A stretch of DNA of 64,000 bases from an uncultured Polaribacter sp. (lineage in GTDB: Bacteria > Bacteroidota > Bacteroidia > Flavobacteriales > Flavobacteriaceae), in the NCBI GenBank assembly GCA_913020555.1, contig CAJWAC010000003.1, forward strand, positions 1 through 64,000, in the 5' to 3' direction. The translations under genes and the position numbers were made by a program. Below are positions 29,168 through 39,260 of the stretch, piece by piece (within the stretch, counting starts at the first letter, position 1; every line of letters starts with the position of its first letter). The notes under the pieces were generated by a model. It did not search any database, was not told the DNA's origin, and saw only the letters and a list, made by a program, of their open reading frames with translations.

Positions 29168-30106
29168 ATGATTAACAGAAGACATATTCGAGTTAAAGTA
29201 ATGCAGTCTGTATACGCTATGCAGCAATCTCATAATATTGATATTATTAGAGAAGAGAAATTTTTAAAACACAGTATTTTAAAAATGTTCGACTTATATG
29301 TTTTAAATTTTCAATTGATAATTGAAGTTCAAAAACTAGCAGCAAAGAAAATGGCGCTTTCTAAAAAGAAAATCCTTGCCACTCAAGAAGAGCTAAAACC
29401 TAACACAAAATTCACAGAAAATAAAGTCATTAATCAAATAGCAGAAAGTATTAGCCTAGAAAGTTATGTTGAATTGAATAGGTTGAATAATTGGGAAGAT
29501 GATGATGAGTATGTTAAAATTATTTTTGATGAATTACAGAAAAGCGATTTATATAAAAACTATTTAGCAAATACTTTAGATTCATTTAAAATTGATAAAG
29601 CTTTTGTTATTGATTTTTTCAAAGAAATTATTGCGCCTAACGAAAAATTAGCAGAATACTATGAAGATAAAATGATTTCATGGGTTGATGATATTCCTTT
29701 CGTAAACACTTGGGTTGTAAAAACATTAAGTAAAACTAAATTGGATAAAACCTTTGTTTTAGGCACTCTTTATAAGGACAAGGATGATGAAGATTTTGTG
29801 TCAAACTTGTTTAAAAAAACAATATTAAAGCATAAAACTTACGAAGAAGACATTACCAATAAAACACCTAATTGGGAAACTGATAGGATTGCTGATATAG
29901 ACATGATTTTAATAAAAATGGCAATAACTGAATTTACAAATTTTCCATCGATACCAGTTAGAGTTACTATTAATGAATATATAGAGGTCGCTAAAGATTA
30001 TTCAACCACAAAAAGTAGTTATTTTATTAATGGTGTTTTAGATAAAATTTCTAAAGATTACATGAAAAACAAAAAAATTATTAAAATAGGAAGAGGATTA
30101 ATTTAA
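29168..30106 (+). CDS. nusB: Transcription antitermination factor NusB
   Basis: RRHIRVKVMQSVYAMQQS; C-terminal DRIADIDMILIKMAITEFTNFPSIPVRVTINEYIEVAKDYST...FINGVLDKI. Confidence 0.93.
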   Translation: MINRRHIRVKVMQSVYAMQQSHNIDIIREEKFLKHSILKMFDLYVLNFQLIIEVQKLAAKKMALSKKKILATQEELKPNTKFTENKVINQIAESISLESYVELNRLNNWEDDDEYVKIIFDELQKSDLYKNYLANTLDSFKIDKAFVIDFFKEIIAPNEKLAEYYEDKMISWVDDIPFVNTWVVKTLSKTKLDKTFVLGTLYKDKDDEDFVSNLFKKTILKHKTYEEDITNKTPNWETDRIADIDMILIKMAITEFTNFPSIPVRVTINEYIEVAKDYSTTKSSYFINGVLDKISKDYMKNKKIIKIGRGLI

Positions 30107-30157
30107 TATTCTTGATACTGACAATTAATTTATTATTTTTACAAAAATTTTAATAAC

Positions 30158-30628
30158 ATGAGAAAAATTACATATTTATCAGCACTTTTATTCTTGTTTG
30201 TAGGTGTATTATCTTGTTCAAATGGCAATGGAAATGCTACTACTAAAATAAATAAAGAAAATCTAGATTTGGCTAGATCAAGGGATGTAGCCATAAAAAA
30301 AGGTGCAGCTTTAATTTCATTTTCTAATAAAGAATATGATTTTGGAACTGTAAATGAAGGAGAAATCGTGGAAACTACTTTTCAAGTTACCAATTCTGGA
30401 AAAACTGATTTGGTAATTACAGATGCGAAAGTAACTTGTGGTTGTACAGTGCCAGTTTGGCCTAAAAAACCAATTAAACCGGGACAAACAGAAGATATTA
30501 AGGTGAAATTTAATACAAACGGAAAGAAAAATAGACAACAAAAAAATATTACTTTAATAACAAATACTGAGTCTGGGAGAGAAGTTTTAACCCTTAAAGG
30601 TATGGTTACACCAAAAGCAAAACAATAA
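30158..30628 (+). CDS. DUF1573 domain lipoprotein
   Basis: Lipobox-like LFVGVLSC; EYDFGTVNEGEIVETTFQVTNSGKTDLVITDAKVTCGCTVP. Confidence 0.9.
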   Translation: MRKITYLSALLFLFVGVLSCSNGNGNATTKINKENLDLARSRDVAIKKGAALISFSNKEYDFGTVNEGEIVETTFQVTNSGKTDLVITDAKVTCGCTVPVWPKKPIKPGQTEDIKVKFNTNGKKNRQQKNITLITNTESGREVLTLKGMVTPKAKQ

Positions 30629-30943
30629 ATGTACTCAATAATTATATTACAAACTGGAGGCTTTGATTTTAATATGATAATGTTGCCTTTGGCACTTGGC
30701 GTATTATATTTTTTTATGATAAGACCGCAGATGCAACGTCAAAAGAAAGAAAAGGCATTTCAGACAGAAATAAAAAAGGGAACTAAAGTAGTTACTTCCT
30801 CTGGAATCCATGGAAAAATTTCAGAAATTAATTCTTCAGATAATACAGTTACCATAGAAACGGGTGCTGGTAAAATAAGATTTGAAAGATCTGCAATTTC
30901 AATGGAGTTGAGTAAAAAATATTTGGCACCTGCAAAAAAATAA
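30629..30943 (+). CDS. yajC: Preprotein translocase subunit YajC
   Basis: FFMIRPQMQRQKKEKAFQTEIKKGTKVVTSSGIHGKI. Confidence 0.95.
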   Translation: MYSIIILQTGGFDFNMIMLPLALGVLYFFMIRPQMQRQKKEKAFQTEIKKGTKVVTSSGIHGKISEINSSDNTVTIETGAGKIRFERSAISMELSKKYLAPAKK

Positions 30944-30960
30944 TTGATTACTATAATTTT

Positions 30961-31000
30961 AAAGTGAGCTTTTTCTGTAGTTAGATTAAGCTCACTTTTT
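30961..31000 (+). terminator. Intrinsic terminator after yajC
   Basis: AAAGTGAGCTT...AAGCTCACTTTTT. Confidence 0.85.
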
Positions 31001-31044
31001 GTTTACATGCTTTTTCATTAAATTGCAATAAATAAATACTTTTT

Positions 31045-31983
31045 GTGAAAACTTCTAAAAAAATACCAAAAACATTCTTTAGCTTTTTAACAATATCTGC
31101 TTTAATTTGGTTATTGATAACATTTTCAAAAGAGTACACAACAGTTATTACTTTTCCCGTTAATTATAAAAGCATAGCACAAAACCAACTTTTACAAGAG
31201 GCTCCAGTTAAAGAAATTGATATTACTGTTAAAGCTACTGGTTTTAAAATTATAAGAACTAAAATCAGAAATAAAACGATACAACTTGATGCTTCTCAGT
31301 TGAATAGAAAGCATAAATCTAAATTTTATATTTTACCTAATAATCAAAAATCTAAAATACAAAACCAACTTTTATCTGACGTTAATATAAAAGAACTAGG
31401 TATAGATACTATTTTCTTGAATTTAGGTTTGTTGACATCAAAAAAGGTGGCTTTACAACCTAATTTAGATATTAATTATCATGTTGGTTATGATCTTTTG
31501 GGAGATATATCTATGGAACCAGATTCAATTTTAATTTCAGGCCCAAAATCTAGAGTAGATACAATTAAGTACATCCGTTTAAATAAATTGATTCTTTCTG
31601 ATGTTAAAGCAAACTTTAATCAGGAAGTAGAAATTGTAAAAATAATCAGTCAAAGGAATTTGAATTTTAATATTACTAAAACTAAAATTTCTGGTAGGGT
31701 TGATAAATTTACGGAAGGCAAGTTAAAAATCCCTTTTGATATTGTTAACCTTCCTGAAAACATAAATTTAACAACACTTGATAAAAATGTAGAAATTATT
31801 TTTACAGTTGCATTGTCAAATTTTGCAAAAGTATCTGAAGCTTCATTTAAAGTTGATTGTGATTACAGCGTTGCTGAAAAAAATAATTTGGGTTATTTAC
31901 TACCTAGAATAATTGTTAAACCAAATTTTGTTAAAAATCTTAAAATTGTGCCATCTAAAATTGATTTCTTAATACAAAAGTAA
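31045..31983 (+). CDS. YbbR-like (CdaR family) protein, GTG start
   Basis: N-terminal TM followed by YbbR-type beta repeats; next to coaE as in other Bacteroidota. Confidence 0.75.
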   Translation: MKTSKKIPKTFFSFLTISALIWLLITFSKEYTTVITFPVNYKSIAQNQLLQEAPVKEIDITVKATGFKIIRTKIRNKTIQLDASQLNRKHKSKFYILPNNQKSKIQNQLLSDVNIKELGIDTIFLNLGLLTSKKVALQPNLDINYHVGYDLLGDISMEPDSILISGPKSRVDTIKYIRLNKLILSDVKANFNQEVEIVKIISQRNLNFNITKTKISGRVDKFTEGKLKIPFDIVNLPENINLTTLDKNVEIIFTVALSNFAKVSEASFKVDCDYSVAEKNNLGYLLPRIIVKPNFVKNLKIVPSKIDFLIQK

Positions 31984-32574
31984 ATGAAAATTATAGGGTT
32001 AACAGGAGGCATTGGCAGTGGTAAAACTACAGTAGCAAATTTTTTTTCACAATATAAAAATGTAGTTATTTATATTGCAGATGTTGAGGCAAAAAGGCTA
32101 ATGAATTCCTCAGAAATTATAAAACAAAAATTAATTCAAAACTTTGGAAAGAAGTCTTTTATTAGTGGTAGATTAAATCGAGAACATATTGCATCAATAG
32201 TTTTTAAAAATAAAGAAGAACTTTCTAAATTAAATGCAATTGTGCATCCAGAAGTTAAAAAACATTTTCAAAGTTTCATTAAAATAAATAATCAAAAAGA
32301 ATACATTGTTTATGAAAATGCTATTTTATTTGAAAGTGGGAGCAACTTATTTTGTGATTTAGTAATTACCGTTTTTGCAGACCAAAATACAAAGATTAAA
32401 AGAGTAATTACAAGAGATAAATCTACTAAAAAAGAAATATTAGATAGAATGAATAATCAATCTAATGACACTAAGAAAATGCTACAATCTAATTATATCA
32501 TCTCTAATAATAATTTAGAAAAAACAAAGCTTCAAGTACATCGAATTCATAATATTTTAACACAAATATCTTAA
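31984..32574 (+). CDS. coaE: Dephospho-CoA kinase
   Basis: MKIIGLTGGIGSGKTTVANFF, ADVEAKRLM, HPEVKKHF. Confidence 0.95.
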   Translation: MKIIGLTGGIGSGKTTVANFFSQYKNVVIYIADVEAKRLMNSSEIIKQKLIQNFGKKSFISGRLNREHIASIVFKNKEELSKLNAIVHPEVKKHFQSFIKINNQKEYIVYENAILFESGSNLFCDLVITVFADQNTKIKRVITRDKSTKKEILDRMNNQSNDTKKMLQSNYIISNNNLEKTKLQVHRIHNILTQIS

Positions 32575-32597
32575 AAAGTTAAAATATATTCAGTTTT

Positions 32598-32632
32598 TTT
32601 GTTAAAATAATCTTAAATTTACCTTAGATTTG
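32598..32632 (+). promoter_or_regulatory. Candidate distal promoter of the histidine kinase gene
   Basis: TTTG (32598-32601), N23, TAGATTTG (32625-32632). Confidence 0.5.
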
Positions 32633-32674
32633 TTAATCAACGTTAAAAACATCAAATTCAAATTTATTATAGTC

Positions 32675-32682
32675 TAACTTTG
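32675..32682 (+). promoter_or_regulatory. Candidate proximal -7 box (TAACTTTG), 4 nt before the kinase ATG
   Basis: Matches TAnnTTTG; ATG at 32687. Confidence 0.35.
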
Positions 32683-32686
32683 AATA

Positions 32687-34255
32687 ATGGGCAAAAAAAT
32701 GTTTGTTCTTATTGTAGTTTTAATGAGTATTTCCTTAATAGGAATTATCGCTGTACAACTATATTGGATTAACAATGCTGTAGAAAGTAAAAAGGAACAA
32801 TTTAAGAATGATGTTCAAAAATCGTTAGGACGTGTTGCAGAGAGAATTAATGCAAAAGAGGATCAACAAATAGAATTGCAAATCCAAGATTTTTTAAAGA
32901 CAAGTTCTGTTGCAGATAATGCGCGAATTAAGAATTATCTTTTTCAGCAAATTGATACAACAAACAATAGAAAAATTACTTTTGGAACTACTGTTCTAGA
33001 GGAAAATTTTGAAATTCCGTTAGATTTTTTAGACGATGAAAAAATAATTTTCACGAGAGTTACAAGTAAAAAAGATTTTTCTGAAATTAATTTTGTAAAC
33101 TCTGCGGATAACTTATTAAATGCTGCAGATGAAAAACGTTTTTCTTTTACAGGAAGAATGAAATCTTTAGAAGACGGACAAATATCTCAAATTAAAAAGG
33201 ATTATAAATGGTTGAATCCTATTAATCAAAGAGTCAGTAATAGAGAGCTAAATGCTACTATTAAAGAAGAATTGCAAAAAAAAGATATTAATTTAGATTT
33301 TAAGTATGGGGTGTATGGTAGTGACGGTTTAGCAACTAAATTAAAATCAGGATATTATACAATTAATAAAACTAATAGTTACCCATATCCTTTATTCTAT
33401 GACTATAAAGAAAAACCTGAATACATTTTGTTTGTTACGTTCCCAACTAAAAATGATCACATTTTATCAGGAATCTCAGGTATTTTATTATTATCATTAT
33501 TATTTATTTTTATTATCATTATTGCTTTTTCAAGTTCACTATATCAATTGATAAAACAGAAAAAAATATCAGAAATAAAAACTGATTTTATTAATAATAT
33601 GACACACGAATTTAAAACACCTATTGCAACCATCAATTTGGCTTTAGATTCTATTATAAATCCTAAGATAATTAGTGATAACGACAAAGTATTGCGGTAT
33701 ATTAATATGATTAGAGACGAGAATAAAAGAATGCATAAGCAAGTTGAAAATGTTCTCAGAATTTCTAAATTAGAAAAAAATCAGTTAGACATTAGTAAGG
33801 AAACTATAGATATTCACGACATTATAGATGACGCAATGAACCATGTAAGTTTATTGATACAAAATAAACAAGGTGTCATTAAAACAAATTTTGAAGCTAT
33901 TGTTTCAGAAATTTCTGGAAATGAATTTCATTTAACTAATGTATTCGTAAATATTTTAGAAAATGCCATTAAATATACGGAAGGTGCACCGATTATTGAG
34001 GTTTTTACCCAAAGCACAAATAAATTTTTTATCGTAAAAATAAAAGATAAAGGAATAGGAATGAGCAAAAACGTTCAGAAAAATGTTTTTGATAAATTTT
34101 ACAGAGAACAGAAAGGAAATGTTCATGATGTTAAGGGTCACGGTTTAGGTTTAGCTTACGTTAAAGAAATTGTCGAAAAACATCATGGAACAGTTTTTGT
34201 TGAAAGTGAAAAAGGAATAGGAAGCATATTTACAGTAAAATTACCTTTAATTTAA
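32687..34255 (+). CDS. Sensor histidine kinase
   Basis: Two TM segments; H-box NNMTHEFKTPIATINLALDSI; N-box NVFVNILENAIKYTEGAP; G-box GHGLGLAYVKEIVEKHHGTV. Confidence 0.95.
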   Translation: MGKKMFVLIVVLMSISLIGIIAVQLYWINNAVESKKEQFKNDVQKSLGRVAERINAKEDQQIELQIQDFLKTSSVADNARIKNYLFQQIDTTNNRKITFGTTVLEENFEIPLDFLDDEKIIFTRVTSKKDFSEINFVNSADNLLNAADEKRFSFTGRMKSLEDGQISQIKKDYKWLNPINQRVSNRELNATIKEELQKKDINLDFKYGVYGSDGLATKLKSGYYTINKTNSYPYPLFYDYKEKPEYILFVTFPTKNDHILSGISGILLLSLLFIFIIIIAFSSSLYQLIKQKKISEIKTDFINNMTHEFKTPIATINLALDSIINPKIISDNDKVLRYINMIRDENKRMHKQVENVLRISKLEKNQLDISKETIDIHDIIDDAMNHVSLLIQNKQGVIKTNFEAIVSEISGNEFHLTNVFVNILENAIKYTEGAPIIEVFTQSTNKFFIVKIKDKGIGMSKNVQKNVFDKFYREQKGNVHDVKGHGLGLAYVKEIVEKHHGTVFVESEKGIGSIFTVKLPLI

Positions 34256-34266
34256 AAAATATAATA

Positions 34267-34968
34267 ATGGGAAGTAGAAAGATTTTGTTAGTTGAAGACG
34301 ATCCAAATTTTGGAACCGTTTTAAAAGATTATTTAGCATTAAATGATTATAACGTAACTCATGCTAAAGATGGAATAGAAGGTTTGATTATGTTTAAAAA
34401 CAGTGATTATGATTTATGTATTTTAGATGTAATGATGCCCAGAAAAGACGGATTCTCATTGGCTAAAGATATTAGGGTTACCAATAAAGAAATACCAATT
34501 ATCTTTTTAACAGCTAAAACATTAAAAGAAGATGTTTTAAAAGGATATGCTGCAGGTGCAGATGATTATTTAAATAAACCTTTTGATTCTGAAGTTCTTT
34601 TACATAAAATAAAGGCAATTTTACAAAGGAAAGAAACTGATAAATCAGCGGAATCAGAGCAGTTTGAATTCCAAATTGGTTCATTTTTCTTCAACTCAAA
34701 ACTACGCCATTTATCCATTGGTCAAGAGGTAGAACCAAGTAAATTATCACCAAAAGAAAGTAAATTATTACGAATGTTAGCAATTCATAAAAATGATTTG
34801 ATGCCGAGGGAATTGGCATTAACAAAAATATGGAGAGATGATAATTATTTTACTTCTAGAAGCATGGATGTTTACATTGCAAAATTACGTAAGTATTTAA
34901 AAGAAGACGAAAATGTAGAAATTTTAAACATTCACGGAGAAGGATTTAGATTAGTAGATAAAACATAA
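34267..34968 (+). CDS. OmpR/PhoB-type response regulator
   Basis: ILLVEDDPNFGTVLKDYL, CILDVMMPRKDGF, winged-helix C-terminus SMDVYIAKLRKYLKED. Confidence 0.95.
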   Translation: MGSRKILLVEDDPNFGTVLKDYLALNDYNVTHAKDGIEGLIMFKNSDYDLCILDVMMPRKDGFSLAKDIRVTNKEIPIIFLTAKTLKEDVLKGYAAGADDYLNKPFDSEVLLHKIKAILQRKETDKSAESEQFEFQIGSFFFNSKLRHLSIGQEVEPSKLSPKESKLLRMLAIHKNDLMPRELALTKIWRDDNYFTSRSMDVYIAKLRKYLKEDENVEILNIHGEGFRLVDKT

Positions 34969-34995
34969 TAGAAATAATATTTCCTGTAAAAATAT

Positions 34996-35025
34996 ACTCA
35001 ACTTGTATTTCAAGTTGAGTTTTTG
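34996..35025 (+). terminator. Intrinsic terminator after the two-component genes
   Basis: ACTCAACTTG-TATTT-CAAGTTGAGT-TTTTG. Confidence 0.85.
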
Positions 35026-35037
35026 TATTTTTATGAT

Positions 35038-35658
35038 ATGGCTGAGTATATAAAATTATACAACGAAAATCCAAATCCTAGACAGATTCAAAAAGCAGTT
35101 AAAATTCTAAAAAGAGGCGGTTTAATAATATATCCTACAGATACTGTTTACGGTTTAGGTTGCGATATAACCAATAATAAGGCTTTAGAAAAAATTGCAA
35201 GAATAAAAGGAGTTAAATTAGAAAAAGCAAAATTTTCATTTATTTGTGATAGCTTAAGTCATTTGTCAGATTATGTAAAGCAAATTGATAATTCAACTTT
35301 TAAAATCTTAAAAAGAGCTTTACCTGGTCCTTACACTTTTATTTTACCAGGAAGCAATACATTGCCTAAAATTTTTAAAAAGAAGAAAACTGTTGGAATT
35401 CGTATTCCTGATAACAACATTATTAGAGCTCTAGTAGAAGAATTAGGGAACCCAATTGTGTCAACATCAATTAGAGATGATGACGCAATTCTAGAATATA
35501 CCACAGATCCTGAATTAATATATGAAAAATGGGGGAATCTAATAGATTTGATTATTGATGGTGGTTATGGAGATAATACAGCATCAACTATTATTGATTT
35601 AACAGCTGATATTCCAGAAGTAATTAGAGAAGGAAAGGGAAGCTTAGATGTTTTATAA
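35038..35658 (+). CDS. L-threonylcarbamoyladenylate synthase (TsaC/Sua5/YrdC family)
   Basis: KAVKILKRGGLIIYPTDTVYGLGCD, KRALPGPYTFIL, VGIRIPDN. Start set at ATG 35038 (MAEYIKLY). Confidence 0.92.
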   Translation: MAEYIKLYNENPNPRQIQKAVKILKRGGLIIYPTDTVYGLGCDITNNKALEKIARIKGVKLEKAKFSFICDSLSHLSDYVKQIDNSTFKILKRALPGPYTFILPGSNTLPKIFKKKKTVGIRIPDNNIIRALVEELGNPIVSTSIRDDDAILEYTTDPELIYEKWGNLIDLIIDGGYGDNTASTIIDLTADIPEVIREGKGSLDVL

Positions 35659-35793
35659 TAGAAAAACAAAATATAGTTTCAGGCTTAATAAATCACAAAA
35701 TCTTTTTTTAAATAGTTCTTTTGGCTTCTTTATAAGTAGAAAAATCCTATAATATAAAAAAATGTAAAAAGGAAAGTAAAATTATACAATTAG

Positions 35794-36792
35794 TTATTTC
35801 AGCTCTTCAAACTTCTTTTTACCTAAAGCAAAATATTGCCACACAATACTAGTGTGTGTATTGTAATCTTGTCTCTTTATTAGTTTTTTACGTTTCCCCA
35901 AAAATTTAAAGAAATTTTTATAAAAACTCAAATGTGCTTTTATAATCGCCCAAGTGTGGATAGGTCTTAATTCTATAATAAATTTAATACCAGCAATGCC
36001 ATCTAAAGTTAATCGAGAAAACACTACAAAGAGAAACCATTGTTTGGGAACATTTTTTACAACATTTAATAAACTATTTCTAAAGTTTAAATATGTCTTA
36101 TGAGGGTTTGATTCCTGTAAAGTTGCACCACCAACATGAAATACGGTCGAATTTCCCACATATTTTACTTTATAACCGATGTTTTGAGTTCTCCAACATA
36201 AATCAATTTCTTCTTGATGAGCAAAATAATCTTCATCAAAACCATTTATTTGGTGATATACGTTAGAACGGATAAATAAACATGCTCCAGAAGCCCAAAA
36301 AATTTCTTTAATATCATTAAACTGACCATTATCCTTTTCAAGATGATTAAAAACACGACCTCTGCAGTAAGGGTAACCAAATAAATCTATAAAACCTCCA
36401 GCAGCACCAGCATATTCAAATTTCATTTTATTTTTGAAATCTAGTATTTTAGGTTGAATTATTGCAGTTTTATTGTCTTTTTTAAAAACATCTAAAATAG
36501 GAGAAAGCCAATTATTTGTGACTTCAATATCAGAATTTATCAAACAATAAATATCTGCATCAATATATTTTAGAGCATCATTGTAGCCTTTTGCATAACC
36601 ACCATTAGTAGTGTTTTCAATTATCTTTACATCAGGAAACGAGTTTTTCAAGTAAGCAACAGAGTCGTCAGTAGAAGCATTATCCGCAACATAAACATCA
36701 GCTTCTTTTGAGCTAAAATTTACTATTGATGGTAAAAATTGTTCTAATAGTTTTTTACCATTCCAGTTTAATATTACAATTGCTGTTTTCAA
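35794..36792 (-). CDS. Glycosyltransferase family 2 protein (TTG start proposed)
   Basis: KTAIVILNWNGKKLLEQFLPS, VYVADNASTDDSVAYL, CLINSDIEVT, FDEDYFAHQEEIDLCWR. Confidence 0.9.
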   Translation of the reverse strand: MKTAIVILNWNGKKLLEQFLPSIVNFSSKEADVYVADNASTDDSVAYLKNSFPDVKIIENTTNGGYAKGYNDALKYIDADIYCLINSDIEVTNNWLSPILDVFKKDNKTAIIQPKILDFKNKMKFEYAGAAGGFIDLFGYPYCRGRVFNHLEKDNGQFNDIKEIFWASGACLFIRSNVYHQINGFDEDYFAHQEEIDLCWRTQNIGYKVKYVGNSTVFHVGGATLQESNPHKTYLNFRNSLLNVVKNVPKQWFLFVVFSRLTLDGIAGIKFIIELRPIHTWAIIKAHLSFYKNFFKFLGKRKKLIKRQDYNTHTSIVWQYFALGKKKFEELK

Positions 36793-36838
36793 GGTTGCGA
36801 ATTTACAGTTTATAAATGAGTTTAATTCTAATTTTATC

Positions 36839-37285
36839 TTAATTATAAACAGGGATTTCTTTAAGAAATATATACGTTTTATTCTCAAAATCCATTTTGC
36901 AGTAAAAATGCTCTAATCCATTGGTTACAATCAAATAATTTGCTTTTAATTTTAAATTATAACGCGCAATTTGATCAAAGGTATTTTGAGTAATTTTTAT
37001 ATTAGGAGCTTTACATTCTACAATTATATGATGTTTACCATTTTTATCAAAAATTAAAATATCTGTTCTTTTTTTTCGATTGTTGATAATGAGTTGTTTT
37101 TCTAAAGCAATTAAAGAGGTTGGATAGTTTTTTTTATCAATCAAAAAGCAAACAAAATTTTGCCTAACCCATTCTTCAGGCGTTAAAATGAAATATTTTT
37201 TTCGAAGATTATCAAAAATAAGCGTCTTATTTTCGCTACTTTTGAGTTTGAAATTATATGTTGGTAGGTTCAGTTTTTGCATCAA
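36839..37285 (-). CDS. Orphan type I restriction HsdR N-terminal-like (HSDR_N) small protein
   Basis: Nuclease-like core RTDILIFDKNGKHHIIVECKAPNIKITQNTFDQIARYNLKLKANYLIVTNG. Confidence 0.8.
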   Translation of the reverse strand: MMQKLNLPTYNFKLKSSENKTLIFDNLRKKYFILTPEEWVRQNFVCFLIDKKNYPTSLIALEKQLIINNRKKRTDILIFDKNGKHHIIVECKAPNIKITQNTFDQIARYNLKLKANYLIVTNGLEHFYCKMDFENKTYIFLKEIPVYN

Positions 37286-37308
37286 TCAAATGTAAATAAA
37301 AATCAGTT

Positions 37309-37797
37309 ATGATACATTTATTAGTTGGTAATACAGGAGCAGGAAAATCTACCTACGCCAATAAATTAAAACTCGATATAAATGGTGTTATTTTTACTTT
37401 AGATAAATGGAACAAAATTCTTTTTTTGCCAGATAAAACTGAAAACGATGGTGTTAATTGGTTTTTAGAAAGAATAGATAGGGCAGAGGAAGTAATGCAA
37501 GATTTAATTTTACAATTAGAAAATTCTGGAGTTGATAGTATTTTAGATGTAGGTCTTTCTAAGTTTAAACACAGAGAAAAATATAGAAAATTTGCAAAGG
37601 AAAACAACATAGAAGTAAAAGTTCATTTTTTAAACATTCCTAAAGAAATAAGAAAACAAAGAGTTTTAAAAAGAAATTTAGAAAAAGGAATAACTTTTGA
37701 ATTTGAAGTGACCAATGAAAATTTTGAATTTATGGAAAATTGGTTTGAAGCTCCTCTAGAGACTGAATTAAAAAATAGTATTGTAATTACTGAATAA
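37309..37797 (+). CDS. AAA/P-loop kinase-like ATP-binding protein
   Basis: LLVGNTGAGKSTYANKL Walker A; about 160 aa. Confidence 0.8.
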   Translation: MIHLLVGNTGAGKSTYANKLKLDINGVIFTLDKWNKILFLPDKTENDGVNWFLERIDRAEEVMQDLILQLENSGVDSILDVGLSKFKHREKYRKFAKENNIEVKVHFLNIPKEIRKQRVLKRNLEKGITFEFEVTNENFEFMENWFEAPLETELKNSIVITE

Positions 37798-38799
37798 ATG
37801 AATGAGATAAGAACTATTGTTTCAGATATAAAAAAAGGTAATATTAAACCCATTTATTTTTTAATGGGCGATGAGCCTTATTATATTGATAAAATTTCTG
37901 ATTATATTGAACAAACAGTTTTAGATGAAGCAGAAAAAGGTTTTAATCAACAGATAATGTATGGCAGAGATGCAACAATAGAAGATATTATTTCGGCGGC
38001 AAAACGCTATCCTATGATGGCGGAAAGACAAGTTTTAATTGTAAAAGAAGCTCAAGATTTAAGTAGAAATATTGAGAAACTAATTACGTATGCCCAGAAT
38101 CCACAACCTACCACTGTTCTAGTAATTAATTATAAATACAAGAAATTAGACAAACGTAAAAAGCTCCACAAAGCTATTGCTAAAACAGGTTTGATTTATG
38201 AAAGTAAAAAACTTTACGAAAATCAAGTTTCTGATTGGATAAGAAGAGTTTTAAGTGGTAAAAAATATCAAATTGAGCCTAAAGCAGCACAAATGTTGGT
38301 GGAGTTTTTAGGAACTGATTTAAGTAAAATTTCCAACGAGTTGGATAAATTAATGTTGATTTTACCACAAGAAACTATTATTAACGATAAACATATTGAG
38401 GAAAATATAGGCATTTCTAAAGACTTTAATAATTTCGAATTGCAAAAGGCAATAGGAGCTAAAAATATTTCTAAAGCAAATAGAATAATCAATTATTTTG
38501 CAGAAAACCCAAAAAATAATCCAACAGTAATGACTGTATCATTATTGAATAGCTTCTTCACAAAATTGTTATTATTTCATGGATTAAAGGATAAATCTAA
38601 GAGTTCAGTTTCAAAATCATTAGGCGTTAATTTTTATTTTATAGATGATTATTTCTTGGCTGCTAGAAATTATCCGTTGCGAAAAGTAGCACAAATAATT
38701 ACTCTTTTAAGAGATGCTGATTTAAAAAGTAAAGGAGTTGGTGCAAATCAAACTCAGGGTGATATTTTAAAGGAGTTTTTATTTAAAATTTTACATTAA
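37798..38799 (+). CDS. holA: DNA polymerase III subunit delta
   Basis: KPIYFLMGDEPYYIDKISDYIE, KRYPMMAERQVLIVKEAQ, LVEFLGTDLSKISNELDKL. Confidence 0.92.
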   Translation: MNEIRTIVSDIKKGNIKPIYFLMGDEPYYIDKISDYIEQTVLDEAEKGFNQQIMYGRDATIEDIISAAKRYPMMAERQVLIVKEAQDLSRNIEKLITYAQNPQPTTVLVINYKYKKLDKRKKLHKAIAKTGLIYESKKLYENQVSDWIRRVLSGKKYQIEPKAAQMLVEFLGTDLSKISNELDKLMLILPQETIINDKHIEENIGISKDFNNFELQKAIGAKNISKANRIINYFAENPKNNPTVMTVSLLNSFFTKLLLFHGLKDKSKSSVSKSLGVNFYFIDDYFLAARNYPLRKVAQIITLLRDADLKSKGVGANQTQGDILKEFLFKILH

Positions 38800-38800
38800 A

Positions 38801-39253
38801 ATGGATTCTATTTTTAATGAAGAAATTTCAAAAGAATTTATCTCAAGAATTGAAAAATTAACTCCAGAATCCAAGCCAAAATGGGGTAAAATGTCGGTAG
38901 CACAAATGTTAGCACATTGCTGTGTAACTTATGAAATGGTTTATTCAGATAAACATAAACGTCCAAACATTTTTATAAGATTTGTATTAAAAAGATTTGT
39001 AAAAAAAATGGTAGTTTCAGAAAAACCATTTGTGAGAAATGGCAGAACAGCACCTCAGTTTTTAATTAATGATGAAAAAGTATTTGAAACCGAAACAAAA
39101 CGACTGGTTTATTTTATAAAAAAAACACAGAGATTAGGAGAAAAGTATTTTGAAGGTAAGGAGTCTCTTTCTTTTGGGAAATTATCTTCAGTTGAGTGGA
39201 ATAATTTATTTTATAAACATTTAGATCATCATTTAAACCAATTTGGTAAATAA
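38801..39253 (+). CDS. DUF1569 / DinB-like protein
   Basis: KPKWGKMSVAQMLAHCCVTYEM and C-terminal WNNLFYKHLDHHLNQFG. Confidence 0.75.
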   Translation: MDSIFNEEISKEFISRIEKLTPESKPKWGKMSVAQMLAHCCVTYEMVYSDKHKRPNIFIRFVLKRFVKKMVVSEKPFVRNGRTAPQFLINDEKVFETETKRLVYFIKKTQRLGEKYFEGKESLSFGKLSSVEWNNLFYKHLDHHLNQFGK

Positions 39254-39260
39254 ACAGAAT

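Noticed and set aside
36839-39253. HSDR_N protein plus AAA protein plus DUF1569 considered as a defence island
   Set aside because: Flanked by and interleaved with core genes (holA, tsaC-type, tsaD); no methyltransferase, helicase, toxin or mobile element.
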